16,524 nucleotides of DNA. It comes from CAZMGT01 sp964565895 (GTDB taxonomy: Bacteria > Armatimonadota > Zipacnadia > UBA1398 > CAZMGT01). The stretch spans positions 1 to 16,524 of the forward strand of contig CAZMGT010000071.1 in NCBI GenBank assembly GCA_964565895.1. Reading direction: 5' to 3'. A program made the position numbers and the translations under genes. This document shows, piece after piece, positions 6,630-14,008 of this stretch (its first letter is position 1; the number at the start of each line of letters is the position of its first letter). The notes under the pieces were generated by a model. It searched no databases. It saw only the letters and a program-made list of their open reading frames with translations, and had not been told where the DNA came from.

Positions 6630-9527
6630 ATGGGTTTTACGCCCGGCCGCGAAAGCCGAAGCATAGCGTTTGTCGCCGCCCTCGTCGCGGCGTTGCTTGC
6701 CGCGGCGCCGGTGGCCTTTGCCCGTCCCTGCCGCATTGGCACCGCGGGCGAATACCCCATGGGCTGGGAGGGAATGCTTAGCCGCCTGGGCATCCCCCAC
6801 GAGCGTATCTGGTTGCACAACAACGACGACCTAGATGTGCTGAAAAAATACGACGTGGTGTTTCTTACCTGCCCCAGCGCCGCGGTGCCCAACACCGCGA
6901 AGACCTTTTTGGAGTACATCAAGGGCGGAGGCCGCGGGGTTATCGAGCTCTGGCGCTATCACCGCTTCCCGCTGTTCGAAGGCAAGTGGGTGGAGAGCTC
7001 GGGCAGGGCAAACCAACAGGTCGTCGCCAAGCACCCCATTACCCGCTACCTGAACATGGGCGAGGTCATCGCCTGCGGCGGGCGCCGCTATCCCTACGAC
7101 TCGGTTATCGTGCCCGAGAACGACAAATACGTGGTCCTCATGCGCTATACCGACGAGAAGCTCGAGGGCGGGCCGGGGAGCATGGCCCAACTGCTCGGCG
7201 CGCCGGCCTGCGTATTGGCGAAGGTGGGCCAGGGCGAGGTCGTCCACGTGGGCTCGCGCGCGGGATTCGTCGTCGGCTGGGATATCGAGGATCCCGAGCC
7301 CCTCGTGCGCGGGATAATCGAGTACCTCTGCCGCGGGCTAACCACCCCGCGCTTCGTCGGCACGCGGGAGAGCGAGTGGGTGCCTTCCACGGAGCTTGTC
7401 GAGCACCCCGCGGGCGAGGAGTCCGAGGGCCCCGCGTTTCGCAAGCCTCCGATCATCCCCGGCTACGAAGCGACCCGGCCGCCATACAGCGATCGCTACA
7501 ACGTCAGCGCGCGGCTGCTCCCGCCCGAGAGCAATGCCCCGCAGCGCGAGCTGATCTTCGACCTGCAGGGGACGACGACATACTGCGCCGTGGAGCTCTC
7601 CGCGCGGAGCTACGCCGTGGTTAAGGTAACCCTTGGCCGGCGGGTGGTCGTCGCCCAGGGGGAGCTTCCCCAGGTCCCCAGCGAGGGCTTGCGGTTCTTG
7701 CTCATCCGCCGGCCCGATACGCTGCGCCTGGTTTTGGGCGATTGGGTCGCTGTCCGCTACCCGTGGGCGAATCAGCCCAGCGGATTTGTCTATTTCCGCG
7801 CCGCGGCCAAGGGAGGGAAGCTGCGCGACGTGCGCTGCCAGCGCGTGGCCGACGTCGTGTTCAGCGACGACTTTACCCGCGAGGCCAACGAGCAAGACAC
7901 CTGGGAGGCGCTCTCCGGGCAGTGGAAAAAGACCGGCGTGCCGGAATCGCCGCAGTCGATAAATGGCTTTGCGTTTACCGGAAAATCCTCCAAGCCGGGC
8001 ATTGCCCGGAGCGGCTCGTGGTGGTGGGAGCGCTATACGGTCTCCGCAGCCGCGCGCCCGGAGGACAAGAGCACGGCGGTGGGACTGTGCTTTGAGGTAA
8101 AGGACGCCAGCCACTATTGCGTCCTCCGCCTGCAGCCGAGGGGCGAGGGGAGCCGCGTGCAGCTTGTGTGGGTTAAGCCCGAGGGGGAAACGGTGCTCGC
8201 CTCGGCCCCTGGGGGATGTGTGGCAGGGCAGTGGTCGCGGCTTGCCGTGCGCCTCACCGAGGGGCAAATAGAGGGCTTTGTAGACGGCGTGCGCTTGGTC
8301 GTCGCCCCAGACCCCACCGATGGCCTCGGGGCGATGGGACTTTACGTCGCCGGGGGCGAGGCGACGTTCGACGACGTAGACGTCTCGCCCTCCGGGCCGC
8401 CGAACAGCCCGCTGCCCTACTACAAGGGCGAGGGCGGCCCCAAGCCGCGCCTTCCCCGCAACGTTGGGCCGACGGACTACATGACTTGGGCGAGCAGGGC
8501 CGTGGAATGGGTCGGCGTGGCCGAGCGGCCCACCCTGTTCTGGCACCGCGGGGTGTATTTCGGCGACGTCGCCCTGCGCCTAATTGTTCCCGCAAGCACG
8601 GGCAGCACCGCCGAGCGCGCGCTTTATCTTTCTCCCACTGACAACCCGGCAACCGGCTTGTGCCTGCGCCTGGGCCCCGCAGAGGCCGACGGCACGCGCC
8701 AGGTGTGGGCCACAGTCAACGGGGAGATGGTGCGCACCGCAGACGTCTCGCTGACCACGACAGCGTTCGCCCTGATGGAGGTCGCGCGGCGCGGCGATAA
8801 GCTCGTAGCCACGTGGGAGGGCAATGTGGTGGCCACCGCGCCGGCGTTTGCCGGCGGGGCGCGCCTCGGCGTGGAGGTCATCGGGCCACCCATCCGCGTC
8901 GCCGACTTGGACATTGAGACAACCCACCTGCGCGACTATAACTTCGCCGCGGCGCCCGCCGACTGGTGGGTGGGCAGCGGCGAGTGGCGCGTGCACTATC
9001 GCTGGGACTGCGAGAAGCGCTGGTCGTGGTACAGCGGATCGTCTAAGGACGTCGCCGTGATTTGGAACAAGCACCGCTTCGAAGGCGACCAAGTGCTCGA
9101 CTTTTACGTGGGCGTGGCTATGACTTGGAAGGGCATTGACGAGACGAAACGCGCGCGCGACCTAAACTGCGTTATCTGCGGCGACGGGAAGGACCCGAAG
9201 AGCGGCTACTCCTTGGTCCTCGGGGGCACGGGCGGGCTAAAGACAACGCTCAGCCGCAACGGAAAAGTCGTGGCCTCGACGAGCGAGGCGCGCGTGCCCG
9301 GGGGCCGGGCCGTCCACCACCAGTGGCACCACATCCAAATGCGCAAGATCGGCAACAAGATCTCGGTGTTCTTGGAAAACCGGCCGATTTTGGAGTACGA
9401 GGATCCCGACCCCCTCCCCGGCGGGTATATGGGGATCTGGACGCGCAACAACTCTATCCTCGTCGCGCGGGTGAGCATTTTCTACGAGCGCGAGGCCCCT
9501 GACAAGCTGCTTTCCCTCCTCCCGTAA
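6630..9527 (+). CDS. Large secreted protein: glutamine-amidotransferase-like domain plus three jelly-roll (LamG-like) domains
   Basis: 965 residues. The signal peptide ends near AFA/RPC (about residue 31). Residues ~35-255 alternate strands and helices (YDVVFLTCPSAAVP from 74; VLAKVGQGEVVHVGSRAG later) in the manner of ThuA/GATase-like folds in sugar-related secreted proteins; no catalytic Cys-His-Glu triad could be assigned, so this part may be non-catalytic. Three concanavalin-like beta-sandwich segments follow: about 405-580 (VVFSDDFTRE to FDDVDVSPSG), 635-765 (LFWHRGVYFGDVALRL to VADLDIETT) and 768-955 (YNFAAAPADWW to VARVSIFYE). Each shows the typical order of DDF/W-rich start, a WHxxxVRxxGxxxxxFxDG-like middle and a final strand. 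Such domains usually bind glycans or occur in 3-keto-disaccharide-hydrolase-like (DUF1080) proteins. Likely a cell-surface or periplasmic carbohydrate-associated protein. It is divergent from the broken pseudopilin and convergent with the response regulator. Confidence 0.8.
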   Translation: MGFTPGRESRSIAFVAALVAALLAAAPVAFARPCRIGTAGEYPMGWEGMLSRLGIPHERIWLHNNDDLDVLKKYDVVFLTCPSAAVPNTAKTFLEYIKGGGRGVIELWRYHRFPLFEGKWVESSGRANQQVVAKHPITRYLNMGEVIACGGRRYPYDSVIVPENDKYVVLMRYTDEKLEGGPGSMAQLLGAPACVLAKVGQGEVVHVGSRAGFVVGWDIEDPEPLVRGIIEYLCRGLTTPRFVGTRESEWVPSTELVEHPAGEESEGPAFRKPPIIPGYEATRPPYSDRYNVSARLLPPESNAPQRELIFDLQGTTTYCAVELSARSYAVVKVTLGRRVVVAQGELPQVPSEGLRFLLIRRPDTLRLVLGDWVAVRYPWANQPSGFVYFRAAAKGGKLRDVRCQRVADVVFSDDFTREANEQDTWEALSGQWKKTGVPESPQSINGFAFTGKSSKPGIARSGSWWWERYTVSAAARPEDKSTAVGLCFEVKDASHYCVLRLQPRGEGSRVQLVWVKPEGETVLASAPGGCVAGQWSRLAVRLTEGQIEGFVDGVRLVVAPDPTDGLGAMGLYVAGGEATFDDVDVSPSGPPNSPLPYYKGEGGPKPRLPRNVGPTDYMTWASRAVEWVGVAERPTLFWHRGVYFGDVALRLIVPASTGSTAERALYLSPTDNPATGLCLRLGPAEADGTRQVWATVNGEMVRTADVSLTTTAFALMEVARRGDKLVATWEGNVVATAPAFAGGARLGVEVIGPPIRVADLDIETTHLRDYNFAAAPADWWVGSGEWRVHYRWDCEKRWSWYSGSSKDVAVIWNKHRFEGDQVLDFYVGVAMTWKGIDETKRARDLNCVICGDGKDPKSGYSLVLGGTGGLKTTLSRNGKVVASTSEARVPGGRAVHHQWHHIQMRKIGNKISVFLENRPILEYEDPDPLPGGYMGIWTRNNSILVARVSIFYEREAPDKLLSLLP

Positions 9528-9746
9528 GCGGCGCGGCGTGCCCGTTGCCCTTCTCCGTGAAGCCGCTGTATTTGTTTCCACGGCGCAAAAGCTCGGAGCG
9601 GCGATGAACACAGCCGCCCTGGGCCCTGGCGCAGGCCAAGGGGGACAGGGGAAGCCAGGCGGGTGTGGAGCATCGTCTATAGTTTGTGGTGCATGCCCCA
9701 ATAATCGCCTACGCAGCCTAAGCTCTAGCACAACTCGCCGCCGCTG
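9528..9746. other. Convergent intergenic gap
   Basis: Lies between the stops of two convergent genes. I see no convincing terminator hairpin with a T-run for either strand and no credible small gene. Confidence 0.5.
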
Positions 9747-10154
9747 TCACTGCGCCTGTTCGCCGGGGAGGTGGCTGCGCACGGTCACGAGCAGCTCGCG
9801 GTGGTCGCTCAGCGGCTTGGCGATATAGGCCTCTGCGCCGCTTTCGGCAAGCAGCCGCTCGCGGTCGCCGCGCATGGCGTGCGCGGTAATGAGCACCACG
9901 GGAATATGCGCCGTGGCGGGGTCTGCTTTGAGGATTTTGGTAAGCTCTACGCCGTCGATAGGCTCGCCCTGGTATTCGGTTTTGGAAAGCGCGACGTCCA
10001 TAAGGACGAGGTCTACCGTTCCGCTGCGGCACAGAGCGAGGATTTCCTCGGAATCTTCGGAGATCGTGGCCTCCATGTTTCCGATGCGGGTAAGGATAAC
10101 AGCCATGAGCTCAGCGTTGCTTCTGTCATCCTCCACGATAAGAATGTGAGGCAA
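9747..10154 (-). CDS. Single-domain response regulator (CheY/DivK-like receiver)
   Basis: 135 residues, essentially one receiver domain with no output domain. Visible residues: acidic pair D9/D10 in LIVEDDRSN, phospho-acceptor D53 in LVLMDVALS, T90 in VVLITAHAM and K113 in AYIAKPL. All positions needed for phosphorylation and switching are present. A small insertion (SKTEYQGEPI) lengthens the loop after D53 before DGVEL. The frame continues upstream to 10367, but that extension is low-complexity and overlaps the divergent gene's leader. The TTG at 10154 gives MPHILIVEDD with GGGGGG at 10163-10168, 8 nt upstream, and fits family N-termini. A GTG at 10163 is the alternative but has no spaced ribosome-binding site. 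No histidine kinase lies in the window, so the partner is elsewhere. The role is signalling by phosphotransfer or protein-protein contact. Confidence 0.92.
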   Translation of the reverse strand: MPHILIVEDDRSNAELMAVILTRIGNMEATISEDSEEILALCRSGTVDLVLMDVALSKTEYQGEPIDGVELTKILKADPATAHIPVVLITAHAMRGDRERLLAESGAEAYIAKPLSDHRELLVTVRSHLPGEQAQ

Positions 10155-10195
10155 CAGGCACACCCCCCGGCGTTTTTTGCCTACTGCGCCATTAC

Positions 10196-10225
10196 ATGCT
10201 AGCCCAGAGCGCTGTTTCGGGGCAA
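10196..10225 (-). promoter_or_regulatory. Candidate promoter for the response regulator
   Basis: On the minus strand TTGCCC (10225-10220), 18 bp, TAGCAT (10201-10196), each matching consensus at 4 of 6 positions and about 40 bp before the proposed TTG start. Confidence 0.38.
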
Positions 10226-10390
10226 CCTGCCTCGCTCCCCCAAGGCAAAAACTCCGTCGGTGGCCGTTTCGTTTATCGTTGCTCGGCGCTATGCCTGGCC
10301 GCTCTCGCCGAGGATTCACCGCCGGCGCTGAGAAATCATCGTGCAAAAGCCGCGCCGAGAAGACCACGACTTTCGTCCGGGGTGCAGCGG

Positions 10391-12298
10391 ATGAACGCGG
10401 AACGTGGGCGCTGGCGCTGGGCCGTTACCTGGCGCAGCGTTATCCTCGGGCTTGTGCTCATCGTCCCGCTTAATTACTGGGACATGGCCGGGCTGATCTG
10501 GCGCCAGGGTCGGCCGAACACCGTCTCGCTTTACTTTAACGTAATCTTTTTCCTCTCCCTGCTCGTCCCGCTAAACCTGGTTGTCCGTCGGCTGCGCCCG
10601 CGGCTCGCTCTGTTGCCCGGCGAGCTGCTCGTCATCTACGCCATGCTCTCCGTCGCCTCGTCCATGTCCAGCCTCGATGTCATTCAGCCCACGACAGCGG
10701 TGATCGCCTATCCCTACGGCTATCTTGCCGAGGACGCGCACGCCCGGGGGCTGTTTTTTCAGTATCTCAGCGACCTCGTCGTCGTTAAAGACACCCACGC
10801 CGCCGAGGAGTGGGCGGTCGGGGGGACATCGCTCTACTTGCCTGAGCTGTGGCGCCCTTGGGTTAAGCCGGTTGTTTGGTGGAGCGTGTTTTTGTTCTTG
10901 CTCACCGTGGTTATGCTCGCCATGTGCCTTATCGTGCGCCGCGACTGGACGGAGCGCAGCCACCTCAGCTTTCCCATCTTAGAGCTGCCCACCGCGCTAT
11001 GCCACACGGAGCGCGGCGAGTTTCGTCGGCCCGCGCTATGGGTCGGCTTTTGCCTCTCCGGGCTGTTCTCGCTCGTGCAAGGGCTGCGCTACTTACACCA
11101 GCTTATCCCCAACCGCGGGGGCTATATGCTCATCGACACCGGCCCCATGCTCACCGAGATGCCCTGGAAGGCCTTGGGCTGGACGCCGGTGGTCATCTAC
11201 CCGTTCGCTGTGGGCCTGGCCTACTTCATCCCGCTGGACCTCGCCTTTTCCTGCTGGGCGTTTTACTTGTTTTTCAAGTTCGAAAAGCTGCTCGGGGGCA
11301 TTTTCGGGTGGTATGCCATCGCCGGCTTTCCCTTTCTTGAGCAGCAGGGGTTTGGCGGCTATATGGCGTTTGCCGCGATAACGCTCTATCTTTCGCGCTA
11401 TCACTTGCGCGACGTGTTCCGTTGCCTTCTCGGCGAGCGCGCGGAGCACATTAGCCCCGGCGAGGCGCGCACCTACCGCTGGGCGAGCCTGGCCATTTTG
11501 CTCGGCTTTTTCGGCCTCGTCGGGCTTTCCGTGGCCGCGGGAATGAGCCCCCACGTGGCCATTGTCTTTTTCCTGCTTTACTTCATCCTCTCCCTGGCGA
11601 TCACCAGGATGCGCGCCGAGGTCGGCTCGCCGGTGCACGATCTGCATTTCGCCGGCCCACATCGGGTAATCGTCGACTGGGCGGGGCCGAAACACATGGC
11701 GCGGCCGAATCTCGTTTTGCTCGGCCTGTTTCAAGCGTTTAACCGCGCCTATCGCGGGCATCCCATGCCCCACCAGCTCGAGGGCCTGCGCGCGGTGCAG
11801 GTAACACCCGTGCCGCTGCGCATCGTAGGCACGGGGATGACCGTTGCCGCGGCCGTGGGCATCGCGAGCGCGTTTTGGGCGCTGCTCGACCAGTCCTATA
11901 AGTGGGGCGGCAGGCCGTGGTATGGCCAAGAGGCGACGTCGCTGCTCATGGGCTGGCTGCAGAGCGGCCAGGGGCCGGGGCGCGGGCCGATCGAGGGCTA
12001 TACGTTCGGCTTTTTCTTTACCCTCATCCTCGCTCTCGCCCGCCTGCGCTTTTTGGGCTGGGTGTTTAACCCCGTGGGCTTCGCCGTCTCGGGAAGCTGG
12101 TCTATGAACCTATTTTGGGTGTCCATTCTTGCCGCGTGGTTGATAAAGCGCATCCTGCTTCACTTCGGCGGCATTCGTTTATATCGCAAGGGGATCCCGT
12201 TTTTCTTAGGCCTTGTTTTAGGCGAATTTACCGGCGGCGCCCTGTGGAGCTTATATGGCATTTACGCGCAAACGCCGTGCTACAACTTCCTGCCCTAG
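10391..12298 (+). CDS. Polytopic membrane protein, DUF6785/DUF6784-type, transporter-like
   Basis: 635 residues starting MNAERGRWRW. Upstream in-frame codons to 10196 encode an Arg/Ala-rich stretch unlike a membrane protein and overlap the divergent gene's promoter, so ATG 10391 is preferred. About twelve hydrophobic segments are visible, beginning with WRSVILGLVLIVPLNYW, then YFNVIFFLSLLVPLNLVV and LLPGELLVIYAMLSVASSMS, and ending with IPFFLGLVLGEFTGGALWSL. Conserved-looking loops include FPILELPTAL, RMRAEVGSPVHDLHF and GHPMPHQLEGLR, which I associate with the paired DUF6785/DUF6784 families frequent in Armatimonadota and Planctomycetes. Their function is not established; the multi-helix layout and the re-entrant-like Gly/Pro segments suggest a transporter. 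The gene is followed after 34 bp by a small membrane protein gene and then by a nucleoside phosphorylase, probably in one operon. Confidence 0.85.
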   Translation: MNAERGRWRWAVTWRSVILGLVLIVPLNYWDMAGLIWRQGRPNTVSLYFNVIFFLSLLVPLNLVVRRLRPRLALLPGELLVIYAMLSVASSMSSLDVIQPTTAVIAYPYGYLAEDAHARGLFFQYLSDLVVVKDTHAAEEWAVGGTSLYLPELWRPWVKPVVWWSVFLFLLTVVMLAMCLIVRRDWTERSHLSFPILELPTALCHTERGEFRRPALWVGFCLSGLFSLVQGLRYLHQLIPNRGGYMLIDTGPMLTEMPWKALGWTPVVIYPFAVGLAYFIPLDLAFSCWAFYLFFKFEKLLGGIFGWYAIAGFPFLEQQGFGGYMAFAAITLYLSRYHLRDVFRCLLGERAEHISPGEARTYRWASLAILLGFFGLVGLSVAAGMSPHVAIVFFLLYFILSLAITRMRAEVGSPVHDLHFAGPHRVIVDWAGPKHMARPNLVLLGLFQAFNRAYRGHPMPHQLEGLRAVQVTPVPLRIVGTGMTVAAAVGIASAFWALLDQSYKWGGRPWYGQEATSLLMGWLQSGQGPGRGPIEGYTFGFFFTLILALARLRFLGWVFNPVGFAVSGSWSMNLFWVSILAAWLIKRILLHFGGIRLYRKGIPFFLGLVLGEFTGGALWSLYGIYAQTPCYNFLP

Positions 12299-12332
12299 GG
12301 TGGCTTTACGCCAAGCGAGGGAGGGGCTGGCC

Positions 12333-12881
12333 GTGAACGACGAGCAACGCGCGAGCAGCGTATCGCCGCGCGAGCCGGCGGGCGAAGAGGCACACCCGCG
12401 CGCCCGTTACACGGCGGGGCGGTTTGTCGCTGTGGTGTTTTTGGCCGCTGCGGCGTGCGTAATTGGCCTGGGGCTTTTGCACTTTTTTCTCCTCGGCGCC
12501 CTTAGCCCCTGGCCCTGCTGGGACACCCCGCAGAGCATGGCCCGCTACGCCCATCGCACGTGGCTCATGCAGGCCATCTGCCCGAGCATTATGGCTTGCG
12601 TGGTTGCCGCAGGGTTGTTTGTTGCCGCAGTGCGCTTGGGCTCGCTTGGTCTGGGCGCACTCGGTGTTTGGACGGTGGTTAACTTTGTCCTGGGCGATGT
12701 CGAGCTGGCGGTGATGCACGAGCGCCTGCGCCCGGCCTGGGGCTTGCTCGGCAACGGCCGCTACCTTGCCGAGAGCCTGCTCGGGGCAATGGCCACGCTC
12801 GGCGACATGCTCCTCTTGCTTGGCGCGGTGTATCTTGTCGCTCGGGATATCGCCTTGCGTGCCGCGCAAAGCGCCAGCTAG
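12333..12881 (+). CDS. Small integral membrane protein of unknown function
   Basis: 182 residues. The frame extends back to 12255 inside the preceding gene, but GTG 12333 follows AGGGAGGGG (12318-12326) at normal spacing and gives MNDEQRASSV, so it is preferred. A charged cytosolic-looking N-terminus (~35 residues) is followed by about four hydrophobic segments: FVAVVFLAAAACVIGLGLLH, a central SIMACVVAAGLFVAAV, LGALGVWTVVNFVLG and LLGAMATLGDMLLLLGAVYL. The loop PWPCWDTPQSMARYAHRTW between the first two is rich in aromatics. I do not recognise the family. Its position, 34 bp after a large transporter-like protein and 27 bp before a phosphorylase, suggests it is an accessory subunit of the former, which is inference. 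Confidence 0.85.
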   Translation: MNDEQRASSVSPREPAGEEAHPRARYTAGRFVAVVFLAAAACVIGLGLLHFFLLGALSPWPCWDTPQSMARYAHRTWLMQAICPSIMACVVAAGLFVAAVRLGSLGLGALGVWTVVNFVLGDVELAVMHERLRPAWGLLGNGRYLAESLLGAMATLGDMLLLLGAVYLVARDIALRAAQSAS

Positions 12882-12908
12882 CGGGAAATCGACGGGCGGG
12901 GGGAGGCA

Positions 12909-13682
12909 ATGAGCGTTGCGATAATCGGCGGGACGGGCTTGGAGGACCTGCGCGAGTTTGCCCGCGCCGCGCGCGAGGTAGTCTCTACGCCGTTTGGCGA
13001 CGCCCTCGTCTATCGCGGGACGCTCGCGGGGCGTGAGGTGTTCTTCTTGCCGCGGCACGGGCCGGGGCATGCCCTGCCGCCGCACCGCATTAACTACCGC
13101 GCGAACATTGCTGCGCTGTGCAAGCTTGGCGTGCGCGAAGTTCTGGCGACCGCGGCGGCGGGCTCGCTCGTCGCGGAGGTTAAGCCGAACACGCTGCTCC
13201 TGCCCGACCAGTTTTTGGATTTCACCCGCCAGCGGCCCCAGACGTTTTGGGACAACCGCGTCGTTCACATTGACCTGAGCGAGCCATACTGCCCGCGGCT
13301 ACGCGGCCTTCTGGCCGACGCTGCGCGGAGAGTGGCGCTGCCCTGCCGCGAGGGCGGGACATATGTTTGCGTTGAGGGGCCAAGGTTTGAGTCGTCGGCC
13401 GAGGTAAAAATGTTCGCGCGCCTGGGCGGGCACGTCGTGGGGATGACCGGCCTGCCCGAGCTTGTCTTGGCGCGCGAGGCGAATATGTGCTATGCCGCGC
13501 TGTGCTTGGTTACGAACTTCGCCGCGGGGTTGGGAGAGGGCCCTGTTTCCCACGACGAAGTCCTCCAGGCAATGGCGGAGTTAAGGGAAAAGGCGGTTTG
13601 CCTTCTCGCGGAAGCGATTGGCAATCTCAAGCCCGCCGCCGATTGCCCCTGCCGCCGCGCTGCGCCACAGCTTGAGCTTTAG
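12909..13682 (+). CDS. Purine nucleoside / methylthio-nucleoside phosphorylase (MTAP/PNP family)
   Basis: 257 residues of the PNP/MTAP family, which split a purine (thio)nucleoside with phosphate into free base and (methylthio)ribose-1-phosphate. Visible: IIGGTG at 5-10 (phosphate loop), RHGPGHALPPHRINYRAN (49-66), AAAGSL (82-87), PDQFLDFTRQR (99-109), EGPRFES (156-162), and VGMTGLPELVLARE (177-190) with Met179 for ribose contact. In MTAP the purine site has Asp in VTDYDCW; here the aligned segment is VTNFAAG (201-207) with Asn203. Asn at this place is the form found in 6-oxopurine phosphorylases and S-methyl-5'-thioinosine phosphorylases. So hypoxanthine/guanine-type or methylthioinosine substrates are more likely than methylthioadenosine. 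The His50-Pro/His stretch supports a thio-nucleoside-like family member. GGGGAGG lies just before the ATG, and the 27-bp gap to the upstream gene indicates cotranscription. The last ~17 residues (Cys/Arg-rich) look non-conserved. Confidence 0.93.
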   Translation: MSVAIIGGTGLEDLREFARAAREVVSTPFGDALVYRGTLAGREVFFLPRHGPGHALPPHRINYRANIAALCKLGVREVLATAAAGSLVAEVKPNTLLLPDQFLDFTRQRPQTFWDNRVVHIDLSEPYCPRLRGLLADAARRVALPCREGGTYVCVEGPRFESSAEVKMFARLGGHVVGMTGLPELVLAREANMCYAALCLVTNFAAGLGEGPVSHDEVLQAMAELREKAVCLLAEAIGNLKPAADCPCRRAAPQLEL

Positions 13683-13769
13683 GCGAGCACCTCCGGCGGC
13701 TCCGACCGGCGCAGCGTTGGCCATGGCGGAAAAACTTCCCTCTGGTCAGCGCGTAAGCCCGAGGCGCGA

Positions 13770-13786
13770 CCGCGCCCCTAGCGCGG
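13770..13786 (-). terminator. Hairpin just after the 24-residue peptide gene
   Basis: CCGCGC / GCGCGG with a 5-nt loop, starting 3 bp after the peptide stop codon on the minus strand. No T-run follows, so it is a possible 3'-end structure rather than a proven intrinsic terminator. Confidence 0.4.
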
Positions 13787-13789
13787 GGG

Positions 13790-13864
13790 TCAGCAGCCGG
13801 TGCACAGCGCGGCAACCAGCGCAGCAAGTGCCGCGGAAACGAACAGCAGAATGAGCCGGCGCAT
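13790..13864 (-). CDS. 24-residue hydrophobic peptide with C-terminal CxxC
   Basis: A very short gene. The peptide begins MRRLILLFVSAALAALVAAL and finishes CTGC, then TGA. Two Arg after Met and a ~17-residue apolar stretch of Ala/Leu/Val indicate a single membrane-spanning or signal-like helix with its N-terminus inside. The last four residues form CxxC, so either a lipobox-like Cys near the end of a signal peptide or a redox/metal pair at the membrane surface is possible. Coding evidence: GGAGGAG at 13869-13875 with ideal spacing to the ATG, a near-consensus sigma-70 promoter at 13905-13934 and a 3' hairpin at 13770-13786. It stands alone between two plus-strand genes. Function unknown; entericidin-like small lipoproteins have a similar N-terminus but a longer mature part, which is missing here. 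Confidence 0.7.
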   Translation of the reverse strand: MRRLILLFVSAALAALVAALCTGC

Positions 13865-13868
13865 GGCG

Positions 13869-13875
13869 CTCCTCC
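13869..13875 (-). promoter_or_regulatory. Ribosome-binding site of the 24-residue peptide
   Basis: GGAGGAG on the minus strand. Its GGAGG part lies 6 nt before ATG 13864. It is among the strongest ribosome-binding sites in the window. Confidence 0.75.
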
Positions 13876-13904
13876 AACGTTTTGCTGTCCCAAGTGCGCC
13901 TGGG

Positions 13905-13934
13905 ATTGTACCTTTGCCCATCTTTGTGCGTCAA
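13905..13934 (-). promoter_or_regulatory. Near-consensus sigma-70 promoter for the 24-residue peptide
   Basis: On the minus strand TTGACG (13934-13929), 18 bp, TACAAT (13910-13905); each hexamer matches consensus at 5 of 6 positions. Transcription would start near 13898, giving a leader of about 34 nt. Confidence 0.68.
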
Positions 13935-13946
13935 ACGAAGGGTGGG

Positions 13947-13977
13947 CGCCAAAGCCGTTGCACCGTGCGCTTTGGCG
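13947..13977. repeat. 9-bp inverted repeat upstream of the final gene
   Basis: CGCCAAAGC (13947-13955) and GCTTTGGCG, here read as G13969 to G13977, form a perfect 9-bp inverted repeat around a 13-nt spacer. It ends 31 bp before the GTG at 14009 and lies just upstream of the opposing promoter. It could be an operator or a leader hairpin affecting translation. Confidence 0.5.
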
Positions 13978-14008
13978 GAAAAACCTGGACACGGAGCGCT
14001 AACGACTG

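Noticed and set aside
9538..9828. Cys-rich 96-codon plus-strand ORF (inner ATG at 9604 with GGAG)
   Set aside because: It overlaps the response regulator antisense, its second half is Arg/Ser shadow sequence, and no domain or conserved pattern is visible.
12255..12332. Upstream extension of the small membrane protein overlapping the preceding gene
   Set aside because: A strong ribosome-binding site precedes GTG 12333, and the extension encodes an unrelated Arg-rich stretch.
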